Source: Aptenodytes patagonicus (lineage: Eukaryota > Chordata > Aves > Sphenisciformes > Spheniscidae). From it: a stretch of 64,000 bases of DNA. Position 1 is the first letter of the stretch; every line of letters starts with the position of its first letter. Position numbers and translations under genes: made by a program. Positions 10,793 through 21,540 of the stretch are shown here, piece after piece. The notes under the pieces are model-generated. The model did not search any database. It was not told the DNA's origin and worked only from the letters and a program-made list of their open reading frames with translations. The stretch lies in assembly GCF_965638725.1 (NCBI RefSeq), contig NW_027472017.1, forward strand, positions 552,091 through 616,090, written 5' to 3'.

Positions 10793-12348
10793 ACGCCACC
10801 TGGACGCTCACAAGTCTATGGGGCCGGATGGGAACCACCCGAGAGTGCTGAGGGAGCTGGCGGAGGTGCTCGCCAAGCCGCTCTCCATCATTTATCAGCA
10901 GTCCCGGTTAACGGGGGAGGTCCCGGGCGACTGGAGGCTTGCCAATGTGATGCCCATCTACAAGAAGGGCCGGAAGGAGGATCCGGGGAACTACAGGCCT
11001 GTCAGCCTGACCTCGGTGCCGGGGAAGATTATGGAGCGGCTCATCTTGAGGGCGCTCACAAGGCATGGGCGGGACAACCAGGGGATCCGGCCTAGCCAGC
11101 ACGGATTCATGAGAGGCAGGTCCTGCTTGACCAACCTGATCTCCCTCTATGACCAGGTGACCCGCCTAGTGGACGAGGGAAAGGCTGTGGATGTGGTCTG
11201 CCTGGACTTCAGCAAGGCCTTTGACACCGTCCCCCACAGCGTTCTCCTAGAGAAGCTGGCGGCTCACGGCTTAGACAGGTGTACTCTGCGCTGGGTCAAA
11301 AACTGGCTGGACGGCCGGGCCCAGAGAGTTGTGGTGAATGGAGTTACATCCAGTTGGCGGCCGGTCACGAGCAGTGTTCCCCAGGGCTCAGTTTTGGGGC
11401 CGGTCTTGTTCAATATCTTTATCGATGATCTGGACGAGGGGATCGAGTGCACCCTCAGTAAGTTTGCAGATGACACCAAGTTGGGCAGGAGTGTTGATCT
11501 GCTCGAGGGTAGGAAGGCCCTGCAGAGGGACCTGGACAGGCTGGATCGATGGGCCGAGGCCAACTGTATGAGGTTCAACAAGGCCAAGTGCCGGGTCCTG
11601 CACTTTGGCCACAACAACCCCATGCAGCACTACAGGCTTGGGGAAGAGTGGCTGGAAAGCTGCCTGGCGGAAAAGGACCTGGGGGTGTTGGTCGACAGCC
11701 GGCTGAACATGAGCCGGCAGTGTGCCCAGGAGGCCAAGAAGGCCAATGGCATCCTGGCCTGTATCAGAACTAGTGTGGCCAGCAGGAGTAGGGAAGTGAT
11801 CCTGCCCCTGTACTCAGCCCTGGTGAGGCCGCACCTCAAATACTGTGTTCAGTTTTGGGCCCCTCACTACAAGAAGGACATCGAGGTGTTAGAGCGTGTC
11901 CAGAGAAGGGCAACGAGGCTGGTGAGGGGTCTGGAGAACAAGTCTGATGAGGAGCGGCTGAGGGAACTGGGGTTGTTTAGCCTGGAGAAAAGGAGGCTGA
12001 GGGGAGACCTCATCGCTCTCTACAACTACCTGAAAGGAGGTTGTAGCGAGGTGGGTGTCGGTCTCTTCTCCCAAGTAACTAGCGATAGGACGAGAGGAAA
12101 TGGCCTCAAGTTGTGCCAGGGGAGGTTTAGATTGGATGTGAGGAAAAATTTCTTTACTGAAAGAGTGGTGAAACTTTGGAACAGGCTGCCCAGGGAAGTG
12201 GTTGAGTCCCCATCCCTGGAGGTATTTAAAAGACGCGTAGATGAGGCACTTAGGGACATGGTTTAGTGGGCATGGTGGTGTTGGGTCGACGGTTGGACTC
12301 GATGATCTTAGAGGTCTTTTCCAAGCCTAATGATTCTATGATTCTATG
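10793..12348 (+). mobile_element. CR1 LINE inserted in ERVL-A 3' region (CR1-c)
   Basis: This is a 5'-truncated CR1 in sense orientation. It begins inside ORF2 just upstream of the block SMGPDG and reads through the RT without interruption to a TAG at 12264-12266, so its RT-encoding part is intact at the coding level. The RT shows the F-A-D-D catalytic motif. The element ends in ATTCTATG units. AGACT is present on both sides (10788-10792 and 12349-12353), a likely short target duplication. The endonuclease and ORF1 are missing, so it cannot move alone. Confidence 0.93.
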
Positions 12349-12392
12349 AGACTTGAGCATGACGCAGATGGTATAGAATAAGGGGTGGATAT

Positions 12393-12936
12393 TGTCCTGG
12401 TTTCGGTAGGGATAGTTTTAATTTCCTTTCTAGTAGCTGGTACAGTGTTTTGGATTTAGGATGACAACAAAGTTGATAAGGCACTGATGTTTCAGTTGTT
12501 GCTAGGTAATGCTTACACTAGCCAAGGACTTTTTAGTTTCCCATGCTCCACCGACTGAGAAGGCTGCAGGTGCACAAGAAGCTGGGAGGGGACACAGCCA
12601 AACTGGCCAAAGGGACATTCCATACCATGTGACGTCATGCTCAGTACATAAACTGGGGAAAGCTGGCCAGGGGGGACCGCTGCTTGGGGACTGGCTGGGC
12701 ATCGGTCGGCGGGTGGTGAGCAACTGCACTGTGCATCACTTGCTTTGTGTATTATTATTATTATCATATTATTATTATTATCATTTTATTTCAGTTATTA
12801 AACTGTTTTTTATCTCAACCCACGAGTTTTTTTCTCACTTGTGCTCTTCCAATTCTCTCCCCCATCCCACCAGGTGGGGGGGAGTGAGCGAGTGGCTGCG
12901 TGGTGCTTAGTTGTCGACTGAGATTAAACCACGACA
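12393..12936 (+). repeat. 3' LTR of ERVL-A
   Basis: The LTR starts TGTCCTGG and ends CCACGACA. It carries the CRE TGACGTCA at 12630-12637 and the (ATT)n-type microsatellite near 12753-12782. A purine-rich stretch (AATAAGGGGTGG) lies just upstream and probably served as the plus-strand primer. The right flank CTCAT does not match the left flank of the 5' LTR (CAAGC). Confidence 0.92.
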
Positions 12937-13500
12937 CTCATGAAGAACCTTGAGCCATCCCCTGCAGCACGCAAGCTGTGTGAGGTGTCCCACTGTGCCT
13001 CAGAAGTTACTCCATCACCATCACAGCTTGTGACAGAGCACGGGGGTCCATCTCCTCCTGTCTGTTCCCAGTCAGAGGACAGTGTTGCACATCTGGGCTG
13101 CAGCCCCGGAGTTGTGGCTCCAGGACCAAGCTCAGCCTTGTCATGCTGAACAGGGATCCCAAGCACCCAAGAGCCTGTGTACGCAAAAGCTTTGCTTCAT
13201 GGCAGAGACGTGCTAGAGTGGATGGCAGATGGCATTGGTGCCCCAAAAGAGAGCAATCCCTGCTGTCCCCAAGGTCAGAGAGAAAGAGGGCTGGGCTGTG
13301 CAGCCCTGGCAGGAGAGGGCATTGCTGCCTGCGGTGTCTCTGCAGCCTTGGAAGGCCTTTGGTGGAGAGAGGCACTGATCTCCTGGAAGGACAAGGTGCT
13401 GCAGAAAGTATCCTTGGGTGTGGACATCCTGCCTGGATCTAGGCACACTCTAAACTCATTGGACTTTTTGAAGACTGCATCATCAAGAGGGTGAGTGAAG
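12937..13500 (+). repeat. Low-copy repeat LCR-1, copy A
   Basis: This anonymous block has diverged relatives at 26.8-27.3 kb (minus), 42.6-43.07 kb (minus), 49.85-50.3 kb (plus) and 63.7-64.0 kb (plus). A shared landmark is GCTGTCCCCAAGG followed by a block near GCAGCCCTGGCAGGAGAGGG. Frames in it are not conserved between copies, so it is not a gene. Here and at 42.6 kb it sits about 3.5 kb upstream of an OR gene. Confidence 0.75.
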
Positions 13501-16500
13501 GATGGGGGAGAGGAGAACCGGAAGAAGCTGAGAATGTAGGCCCACAAGTGGAGACCCCAGCGCAATGTGCTTCTTATTCATGCAGTACCGTGCATCTACT
13601 GGATAGAGATGGGACAGAGCTGGCCTCACTGCAGGGGTGGGAATCAGTCACTTTCACACAAGCACCAAATTAATCTGAGATGCCGCCCAGGGTGTCTGTC
13701 ACGCACCCGCTCTGCATGGACATGGCTTTTCTGTAGGTCCTGTGCTGTCCCTGCCAGCCACATGCAGTTTTGGTGGAGAGCCTTGGCATCTCACACAGCA
13801 CTAGAGGCCTGTATTTGGCCATTAACTGAGCAGCTGCCCTGAATTAGGTTAGGCTACATGGGGATGTGTGAGACAACTATTGTTACAGACAATGGACAGC
13901 GAGTAAATACAGCTAGAGGAGGGGAGAGCGAGGAAGACTTCACTCTCCCTCTGGCTCATAACTCCATACCTCCTAACCACCTTAGGCAGCCCTGAACAGC
14001 AGGAGGAGGGACAGGTTGTAATGTCCTGAATGTGGGCATCTGCCGTCATTTCAGCTGGCATCCTCACCAGGCTGCAGGATGATGCCCCCAGATGTTTCCC
14101 CATCTCTCAGTACTGCTCCATTCTCGTGGACTACATCTGGCACCTCAAATGTCACCAGGTGTTTGTGTGTCAACTCCTGCTCTCCACCTCCATCACGACC
14201 ATGGGACCATAGAAAAGGAGTGCAGGTGCCTATTTTTAACAGACACCGTTACTGAAGCAAGAGGAATCTCACCTCCTGTGGGTTTGTGGCAGGCATGGGA
14301 GGGAGCTGAGGTCCCTTCCAGCCCCAGAACTACACATGCAGGATGAGATGCCTCCATTGTCTCAGCTGATTCCCTTCCCTCAGCAGGGGTAAAGGAGATC
14401 CCTCCCCGTCAGTGCCCAGGTGCCCTGTCTAATGGAGGGACAAGGCAGGGTGATTGTGAGTCCTAACCATGTCTCTGAGAGGAGAAAGGACACTGCTGGA
14501 AAGAAATGTCTCTGCAGAGGTGAGACAGGCAACATCAGCGATTACTTCAGTCTTTTTCCAAGTGGGTTCCTGGAGAGCCCCAGGGACACCTGGAGGGAGC
14601 GCAGAGTGGGGTGGGGGGCAGAGAAAGTGACGTCTTGGGCAGGTCCTCTACTCCTGGGCTGAGACAGGCTCCTGGGATGGAGGGAGCTCATGGCAAGCAG
14701 GCAGCACTGCAGAGAGACAGCTCTGCCAAGGAACAACTCCTCGGCAAAGTGCAGCAGGGCTCTGGGAAAAGGAGTAGGGCAGAGAGAGATCAAAGTCGGT
14801 CTGGAGTGGGAGGACAGAGGAAAGCTCAAAGGAAGAAATCTTTACAGCCCTTGACACAGTAAGTCTCTTGGTGCAGGGCAATGCAGCTGCGGTTCCTGGA
14901 AGGATTTCCTAAAGCTATGGTAGCCTATGGCCTACAAGATCTGTCAGGAGGACTCCCAGTCCAGGGGCTCATGTTAGACAAGCGTGAAGGGGTGAGGCCA
15001 GTGTGTGCACCCAGACCTGCCCAGGGCATTTCAGAGGGGACTTTTCCAAAGGAAGATCAAGGCAGGGGATACCTTAAAGGTGAAGCCCTTTCCTGAGTCT
15101 ATGCTTTCAGTTTCCTGCTGTTTCAGGGAAAAGGGAAAAGGCTCTGTTACATTTGGAGAGGGAGACTGAGAGTCCTGAGCTGCTACACTGAGAGATCAGT
15201 GGGTCTGGTAGGAGCCAAGTAAACTGCTTCCAGTTTACTCCCTGTCATGGGAGGGAGAATTTGGAAAGCTGCCTGTCATCCCCTCCAAGGCAGACGCTTT
15301 CCTCTGAGCTAGAGCCCTGGTCTCGTCTCCCACCCAGCAGAGCCTCTGCCCTCAAGGCTGCATAGTCCAGGGCAGGAGTTGTCTCCTCTGCAGCCAGAGC
15401 TCTAGCGCAGCAGAGGTGCATCTCTGCAGAGCAAAGGGGCTGAGAGCGACTGCCCAGGGATTTTGCTAACTGGGAGGTGCTGTGTTCTGCTGGGTAAGGA
15501 GAAGGCTTTCCTGAGTTCCTGGCCAGCCCTCCTTGCTTCCCTTAGGAGGAGAGTCACAGAATTTTTCTTTGTTTCTCCACCTGGTTGTGCTGCTTTTCTT
15601 CCTGCTCTTGGGGTCCCTGGCAATAACAGTGGTGGTGTGGCGCAAGGGGTGGGGGTGTTGAGTGCCTGCTCTGACACTGACCTGGAGGGTGCTGCCCTGG
15701 AGGTGTTCCATGGGACCAAGGTGCCCAAGCCCTCTTGTAATTTTCCAGGCTCGAGACACTGCCATCAGTGGTTGGGCAATGAGACACTGCTTCCCTTAGC
15801 AGACACCACCTTAAGACACCTGACTATGCTGGACAGGGAGTCCTGTGAGGCTGTGAGCATCACTCCAGAAGGGCATAGCTCTCCTGTCAGACCTTTGTGA
15901 TGTCTGAGAGCACCTGATCTGCCCATGCAAATCAGCATCCTTGTCCTGTCCTCTTCATCATACTCTGCATAGCTGTGCTGGCAAGGAGAGGTGATTTTAA
16001 ATCTGCATGTTGAACAGGACCCCCTGCTCCCAGTCCAGTTTCTTTTTCAGAGCAACCTCTGTGTGTAGTCCTCCTCCAGCCGAGAGCAAGGCAAGCACAG
16101 GGCAGCTGGGCCCCAGGCTGATGGACAGAGCAGCCCTCCTGGACGTGAGCACTGACGGAGGTTTACACTGAGAGCAAAGGGGCAACGGGGGGATTTCACC
16201 CTTTCCAAGAACATTTCCCAAGAGGGATGGGGGTCTCTGAAGTCTAAAACACAGTGTAACGAGGCACATTTGCTGCACCTCATCTCCCACCTTCCTCTGT
16301 GGAAGAAAGCATCCTTCTGAGCTTTTTACCCTCTGCTCTAGTGCAGCACAGGGAACTCCTCCCCAGGAATCCTCCCTCCAAACACACGGGGCTGTTGCTA
16401 CCTCCATGTGTCATTGCTGTAAAGCAGGGCTGACCCTGAAGGAGCCCATGGGTAGAGGGCACGGCTCTGCACAGCGCACTCAGCCAGCACAAACCAGAGC

Positions 16501-16623
16501 TGAAACCTCAGAGCTGCATAACAGTCCGCCAGGAAAGAAAAGCACCCTTAGGTGTTTCACAATGAATGAATCAAATTTTGCTTGGAGAAGCTTCACTGAA
16601 TTTTTCTGTTTTATCTCCTTTGG
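13501..16623 (+). other. Upstream part of OR duplicon, no gene seen
   Basis: No supported coding region is present. Parts match, in the opposite orientation and with clear divergence, the upstream flank of the second OR gene at about 40.1-42.6 kb. The best match I followed is 14420-14860 with 41140-41577. It is therefore the 5' flank of an OR duplicon. A promoter for the OR could lie here but no specific element could be supported. Confidence 0.6.
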
Positions 16624-16649
16624 CAGTTTGCATGCCCAGAAGCAGCAGA
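16624..16649 (+). promoter_or_regulatory. Probable 3' splice site before OR coding exon
   Basis: A pyrimidine-rich run (TTTTCTGTTTTATCTCC) ending in GGCAG lies about 24 bases before the OR start codon. OR coding exons are usually preceded by an intron, so this is a plausible acceptor. A similar run ending in GACAG precedes the OR at 40,084. Confidence 0.45.
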
Positions 16650-17589
16650 TGTCCAATGGCAGCTCCATGAACGAGTTCCTCCTCCTGGCATTCACAGACA
16701 GGCGGGAGCTGCAGCTCTTGCACTTCTGGCTCTTCCTGGGCATCTACCTGGCTGCCCTCCTGGGAAACGGCCTCATCATCACAGCCATAGCCTGTGACCA
16801 CCGCCTCCACACCCCCATGTACTTCTTCCTCCTCAACCTCGCCCTCCTCGACCTGGGCTCCATCTCCACCACTCTCCCCAAAGCCATGGCCAATCCCCTC
16901 TGGGACACCAGGGTCATTTCCTACCTAGGATGTGCTGCCCGGGTCTTTTTCTTTCTCTTCTTGATTGGAGGAAAGTATTTTCTTCTCACTGTCATGGCCT
17001 ATGACCGCTTTGTTGCCATCTGCAAACCCCTGCACTACGGGATGCTGCTGGGAAGCAGAGCTTGTGTCCACACGGCAGCAGCTGCCTGGGGAAGTGGGTT
17101 TCTCTATGCTGTGTTGCACACTGCCAGTACATTTTCATTACATTTCATTGCCGAGGCAATGCTGTGGACCAGTTCTTCTGTGAAATCCCCCAGATCCTCA
17201 AGCTCTCCTGCTCAGACTCAGACTACCTCAGGGAGGCTGGGGTTGTTGTGGTTAGTGCCTGTTTAGTCTTCGGGTGTTTTGTTTTCATTGTGGTGTCCTA
17301 TGTGCAGATCTTCAGGGCCGTGCTGAGGATCCCCTCTGAGCAGGGACGGCACAAAGCCTTTTCCACATGCCTCCCTCACATGGCCGTGGTCTCCTTGTTT
17401 GTCAGCACTGCTATGTTTGCATACCTAAAGCCCTCCTCCATCTCCTCCCCATCCCTGGACCTGGTGGTGTCATTTCTGTACTCAGTGGTGCCTCCAGCAG
17501 TGAACCCCCTCATCTACAGCATGAGGAACCAGGAGCTCAAGGACGTCCTGCGGAAACTATTTGAACACGCACTACTGCAGCATCAATAA
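16649..17589 (+). pseudogene. Olfactory receptor, OR14-like, frameshifted
   Basis: This would be a seven-transmembrane odorant receptor (class A GPCR) of the plasma membrane. It starts at ATG 16649 (MSNGSS, with an Asn-glycosylation site) and ends at TAA 17587-17589. Family motifs are present: PMYFFL after TM1, MAYDRF in place of MAYDRY at the end of TM3, KAFSTC in TM6 and PLIYSM in TM7. The frame is lost between about 17126 and 17150, in the second extracellular loop, where the DNA is two bases longer than in the intact paralogue. The two halves are otherwise open. It could only yield a receptor cut off after TM4. Confidence in family is high; the OR14 assignment is from overall resemblance. 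Confidence 0.92.
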
Positions 17590-18560
17590 GGTGTCCATCA
17601 TCCTCAGGAAAAGCTCGGATCATCTTTTGATCATGTGTCTTGCTTTTCTCTTTGTTTATTATACTTCATATATTACTTCCACTTAAATAATTTTATTCTT
17701 ACCCTCATAACAGTGTTTTCTGACCCGAAAGACCTCATGTCCATATGAAGCCAGGCTCCCTGTGTAGGTAAACACCATAAACAATCCAGCAGAAAATTAG
17801 TTGTCTCTGCTCCCATCTCTTACACCTCCTCTGGAGCTGGGGTTACAGCCCCAGCATACAGGAGGGTCAAGGAGCCACGAGCTCAGCTGCCACATGGGGG
17901 AGGAGGCACTTGTGGACCTCGGGGCTGCCCCTCGCTGCCTCAGTGGACAGATCCTTCACATCGGGGCTGCTGCTTCCCTGGAGCCATGGCCGTGGACAAG
18001 AGCAGGACCTGGTCTTTTCAGAGCAGCACTGCCAGCTCAGGGCCCTGTGGAGTGCATGGGGTGGGAACCTAGACAGGGACATGCTCACCTGCGGAAAGGG
18101 ATGTCCAGGGAGAAGTGCAAGAGAGCATTTCTGTGCCTGTAGGGAGGAGTCCATGAGAAAGAGAAACCTCTTTCTGCAGGCACCCACTCGGGGCAGGCTG
18201 CTCTGTCCCCTGGCCAGGACTCTTGTGCTGGCCTTAGGAGAGGGGCTGGCACTAAGCTGGCAGAGGCAGCCTGTGGTGGGGATCTCCTGGAGCCAAGAGC
18301 AGGAGTTCTTCAGTTTCACTAACCTCCATTTCCTCGCTCCATGGTGAGCCTCCAGCCCTGGGGCTGGTGGGGAGGCTGACCCTTCTCTGCCCCCTCACAG
18401 GGCTGCTGTGCCCTTCAGAGGGGCTGGGGCTGTGCGGTGAGTGCCCAGAGCTCTGCAGCACCCTGCGGTGGGCACTGCCGTGGGGCCAGCCCAGGCCGGG
18501 CTGCTGTGCGGGTTGGGCTGGGGAGAGGGCAGGGGAGATGGGAAGAGCTGGGAAAGGTCT
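17590..18560 (+). other. Downstream part of OR duplicon, no gene seen
   Basis: This is the 3' flank of the OR pseudogene. The block at about 18400-18560 matches 38398-38500 in the opposite orientation and marks the far end of the shared duplicon. No coding region is supported. Confidence 0.55.
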
Positions 18561-18569
18561 GGGCTGGGC

Positions 18570-18700
18570 TGGACTTCTCTAGGGCTTTGAACACCATTCA
18601 CCACCGTATCCTTGTCTCCATGTTAGGACATTACTGTTTGGACGGGTGGATGAGTAGATCAGGAAAGAAACAGTTGATGGCCATGCCCATTTAGTCCATG
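18570..18700 (+). mobile_element. CR1 RT remnant
   Basis: A short plus-strand frame resembles the CR1 ORF2 segment that follows the Phe-Ser-Lys-Ala-Phe-Asp block of RT, including an LDGWM-like stretch. It is very diverged and short, so the call is tentative. Confidence 0.4.
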
Positions 18701-19660
18701 ACTTGGGCTCCGTGTATTGTGATGGTCACAATACATATCCATTCAGGACAGGAAAGATACTTGTATAGGAGCGTTGAGAGCTAAAACCAGATCAGGCTGG
18801 ATCTCCACTGCCCTTGTCCGGTTCCTTATGAGGTTCATCCTCCATTTTTTTGGGTGCCTCCTGCTGTAGTACTTTTGCTGTACAACTATGACGTCATACA
18901 GCTAGGGTACCATACTGCTATGGCATACTACAACACAAATCAGGGGTTATTTTCACCCTAGATTTTAATCTCATTGCGATGCTAGGGGCATGAGGAGACA
19001 GAGGCCAGTGTCTCCCTGTGTCCCCTCCTCAGTTCCCTCACATTATTTGCAGGTGTTGCACTCCTGAATTCATTACCTTCATGAGTAAAATTCACCTGTT
19101 CTCCACAGATGTCTACACTACAGCTATTTATGTTTGATGATGCTTTTCTAGACAGTCTTTATGCCTTAAAAAGAAAGAGAAGCACACAATATCTGAACAC
19201 TTTCCAAAAAATCACGCTTGGTAGCAAACTTAGCCTGAATTACACCTTGCCTATTAGGACAGAATTGAGCTGTGTATGGACTGAAAACACAGTGATGACT
19301 CCCTCTCGTTTCATCCTTTTTTTCCCATCACTTGTTCAGGCTTTGGGAAGACAGGAAATTAATAAAGGTGAAATTCTTGGGTGCCAAGGACTGAATTCTC
19401 AGCATCAGCCTCAGCTGAATCCCTTCTCCTTGGACAACACTGACAGGCACGGGCTAAGATGTTTTGGTATGTGGGCAGATGCCTGGTCCTCTATCAAGAC
19501 AGCAGCGCGAGCAATTGCACGATGCTACAGGTAATGAAAGGGGGCACTTATTTCATGGCTTTGCTGCCCAAGGTAGAAAATAGCCCAGCCACCATCTCAG
19601 AACCACCAAAGGAGGGTACAAAAGAAGAAAAGCATGGCCAGTGGGGAAAGGACTGCCAAG
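18701..19660. other. Anonymous sequence, no gene seen
   Basis: No recognisable gene. A short block at 19310-19410 resembles 27980-28080 in the same orientation, so part of it belongs to a dispersed low-copy repeat. Confidence 0.4.
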
Positions 19661-20038
19661 TGTGGTAGGTAAACCCCAGGCAGCACCTAAGCCCCTACCC
19701 AGTCCTTGCTCACTGCCCCCAACAGCAAGATGGGGGAGAGAATCAGAAAGGCAAAAGTGAAAAACTCATTGGTCGAGAAAAAGACAGTTTAATAAGTGAA
19801 GCAAAGCTGCACATGCAAGCAAAGCAAATGAGGAACGGATTCAATACTTCCCACTGGCAGGCAGGTGTTCAGCCATCCCCAGGAAAGTAGGGCTTCATCA
19901 CGTGTTAACAGTTACTTGGGAAGACAAATGCTGTAACCACAAATGTTCCCCCTTCCTCTTCCTTTCCCTGAGTTTTTTATTGCTGAGCATAATGCCATAT
20001 GATATGGAAAGTCCCTTTGGTCAGCTGGGGTCAGCTGC
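19661..20038 (-). mobile_element. Old ERVL-type LTR fragment
   Basis: This is an antisense LTR piece related to the complete LTRs at 26183-26798 and 47242-47824. It begins with TGTGGT and contains the characteristic reversed block around GGAAAGTCCCTTTGGTCAG. The U3 end is missing after about 20038. It belongs to the subtype without the ATT microsatellite. Confidence 0.75.
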
Positions 20039-20472
20039 CTTTTTTGTCCATAATCTGCTCCAGACCTCAACCATCCTTGTGGCCTCTGGAGGCTCGCTCC
20101 GTTCTCTGTAGGGTCTTCCCTGTGCTGGGAATCCCCATACTGGATGCAGCAGTCCTGATGCGGTCCTCTGGTGGGTTCACCTTGGCCAGCAGCTAGACAG
20201 CCACCCAGTTGCTCACTCACTCCCCTGACTGAATAGGACAAAGGGAGAAAATAGACCAGAAAAACTTATGGGTCAAGGTAAAGTAAAAGGAGAGCAGTTA
20301 CCAATTATTGTCACGGGCAAAGACGTGTTGCTTGCCAAAGATCAATTTAATTTATTGCCAATTAAAAAAGCTGTGGATTGTGAGAAACAATGACAAAAAT
20401 ATTAAAGACCATTGCCCTCACACTTTCTCCCAGGCCCAAATTACTCCATTGCTCCCAATTCATCTACCCACC
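20039..20472 (-). mobile_element. Probable fragment of a different LTR
   Basis: The part from about 20225 contains ACTTATGGGTCAAGGTAAAG followed by a stretch rich in AATTTATTGCCAATT. The reverse complement of a similar block is at about 38050-38120. This looks like the R/U5 side of another avian LTR family. The start and exact family are unclear. Confidence 0.4.
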
Positions 20473-21033
20473 TGTCCTGGTTTCAGCAGGGATAGGGTTA
20501 ATTTCCTTTCTAGTAGCTGGTACAATGCTGTGTTTTGGATTTAGGATGAGAACAAAGTTGATAACGCACTGATGTTTTAGTTGTTGCTAGGTAACGCTTA
20601 CACTAGCCAAGGACTTTTTAGTTTGCCATACTCTACCGACTGAGAAGGCTGGAGGTGCACAGGAAGCTGGGAGGGGGCACAGCCAGGACAGCTGACCCAA
20701 ACTGGCCAAAGGGACATTCCATACCATGTGATGTCATGCTCAGTACATAAACTGGGGAAAGCTGGCTGGGGGGGCTGCTGCTCGGGGACTGTCTGGGCAT
20801 CGGTCGGCGGGTGGTGAGCAATTGCACTGTGCATCACTTGCTTTGTGTATTATTATTATTATTATCATCATATTTTTATTATCATTTTATTTCAATTATT
20901 AAAGTGTTTTTATCTCAACCCACGAGTTTTTCTCACTTGTGCTCTTCCAATTCTCTCCCCCATCCCACCGGCTGGGGGGAGTGAGTGAGCGGCTGCGTAG
21001 TGCTCAGTTTCTGACTGAGGTTAAACCACGACA
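20473..21033 (+). repeat. 5' LTR of ERVL-B
   Basis: This LTR starts TGTCCTGGTTTC and ends CCACGACA. The CRE seen in most sister LTRs is changed to TGATGTCA here. The (ATT)n stretch is near 20849-20888. The Lys-type primer site follows at 21043-21060. Confidence 0.93.
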
Positions 21034-21042
21034 GTCCTTTTT

Positions 21043-21060
21043 TGGCGCCCAACGTGGGGC
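21043..21060 (+). promoter_or_regulatory. Primer binding site, tRNA-Lys type (ERVL-B)
   Basis: This is identical to the site at 3950-3967 and again nine bases after the LTR end. Confidence 0.9.
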
Positions 21061-21540
21061 ACGAAGGGTTTGAGATAATAACAGATAAACCGGAGTGTAT
21101 TAAGGAATTTATATCTGTTAATAGTTGTGGGTCACAATGTTGGTTTCTCTGTTCTCGATATTGATTTGTGTAATCTGCATCGTGCTCCTTTTTTTGCTGT
21201 ACATCTTAAAGATTGGTGTTGGGTTTTTGCAGTTTGCTGTGGTCTGCAGTGAACAGTAATGTCTCGCTTGTGAGGTTTGTTTTTAGAACATTGACCTTAA
21301 CGTTAGTGTGGTATGTAAACTTCGCAATGAAGCCATTACTGTACCACGGATACCATTTCATGGAGACAACTAGCAATCACAGTAACTTTTCTGAGAGTTT
21401 TTTTTACGGAGGAAATACAGAATGGCAGTGTCACTACCTTCTTCTATGATGTTTCCTCCTTCATTACAGCAACTTTTCAGTATTTTGAACATCCTTGGGC
21501 AGTTAAGATACTTCTATTAATACTTCTTGGGAATATTGTT

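Larger units (their letters stand above)
3394..12936 (+). mobile_element. Endogenous retrovirus ERVL-A, near full length, defective
   Basis: This is a complete but dead provirus: 5' LTR, tRNA-Lys-type primer site, leader, gag, pro, pol (RT, RNase H, integrase), no env, and 3' LTR. The pol sequence looks most like class III (ERVL, spumavirus-related) elements, which also lack env. Gag lacks a zinc knuckle, which fits that class. The primer site is of the tRNA-Lys1,2 type better known from class II elements, so the classification is not fully settled. Two CR1 elements inserted later, one in gag and one in the 3' untranslated region. The flanks differ (minisatellite on the left, OR-duplicon sequence on the right) and show no target duplication. 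Confidence 0.93.

Noticed and set aside
10366-12392. Possible env gene
   Set aside because: The only coding sequence between pol and the 3' LTR is CR1 reverse transcriptase. No envelope-like frame or signal peptide is present.
12509-12910. 133-codon frame in an LTR, also seen in sister LTRs
   Set aside because: It overlaps the LTR promoter and polyadenylation regions. The frame length varies with the ATT repeat, and the peptide is not conserved across copies.
16406-16648. N-terminal extension of the OR pseudogene frame
   Set aside because: The extra 81 codons have no OR similarity and include a likely splice acceptor. OR proteins normally start at the MSNGSS position.
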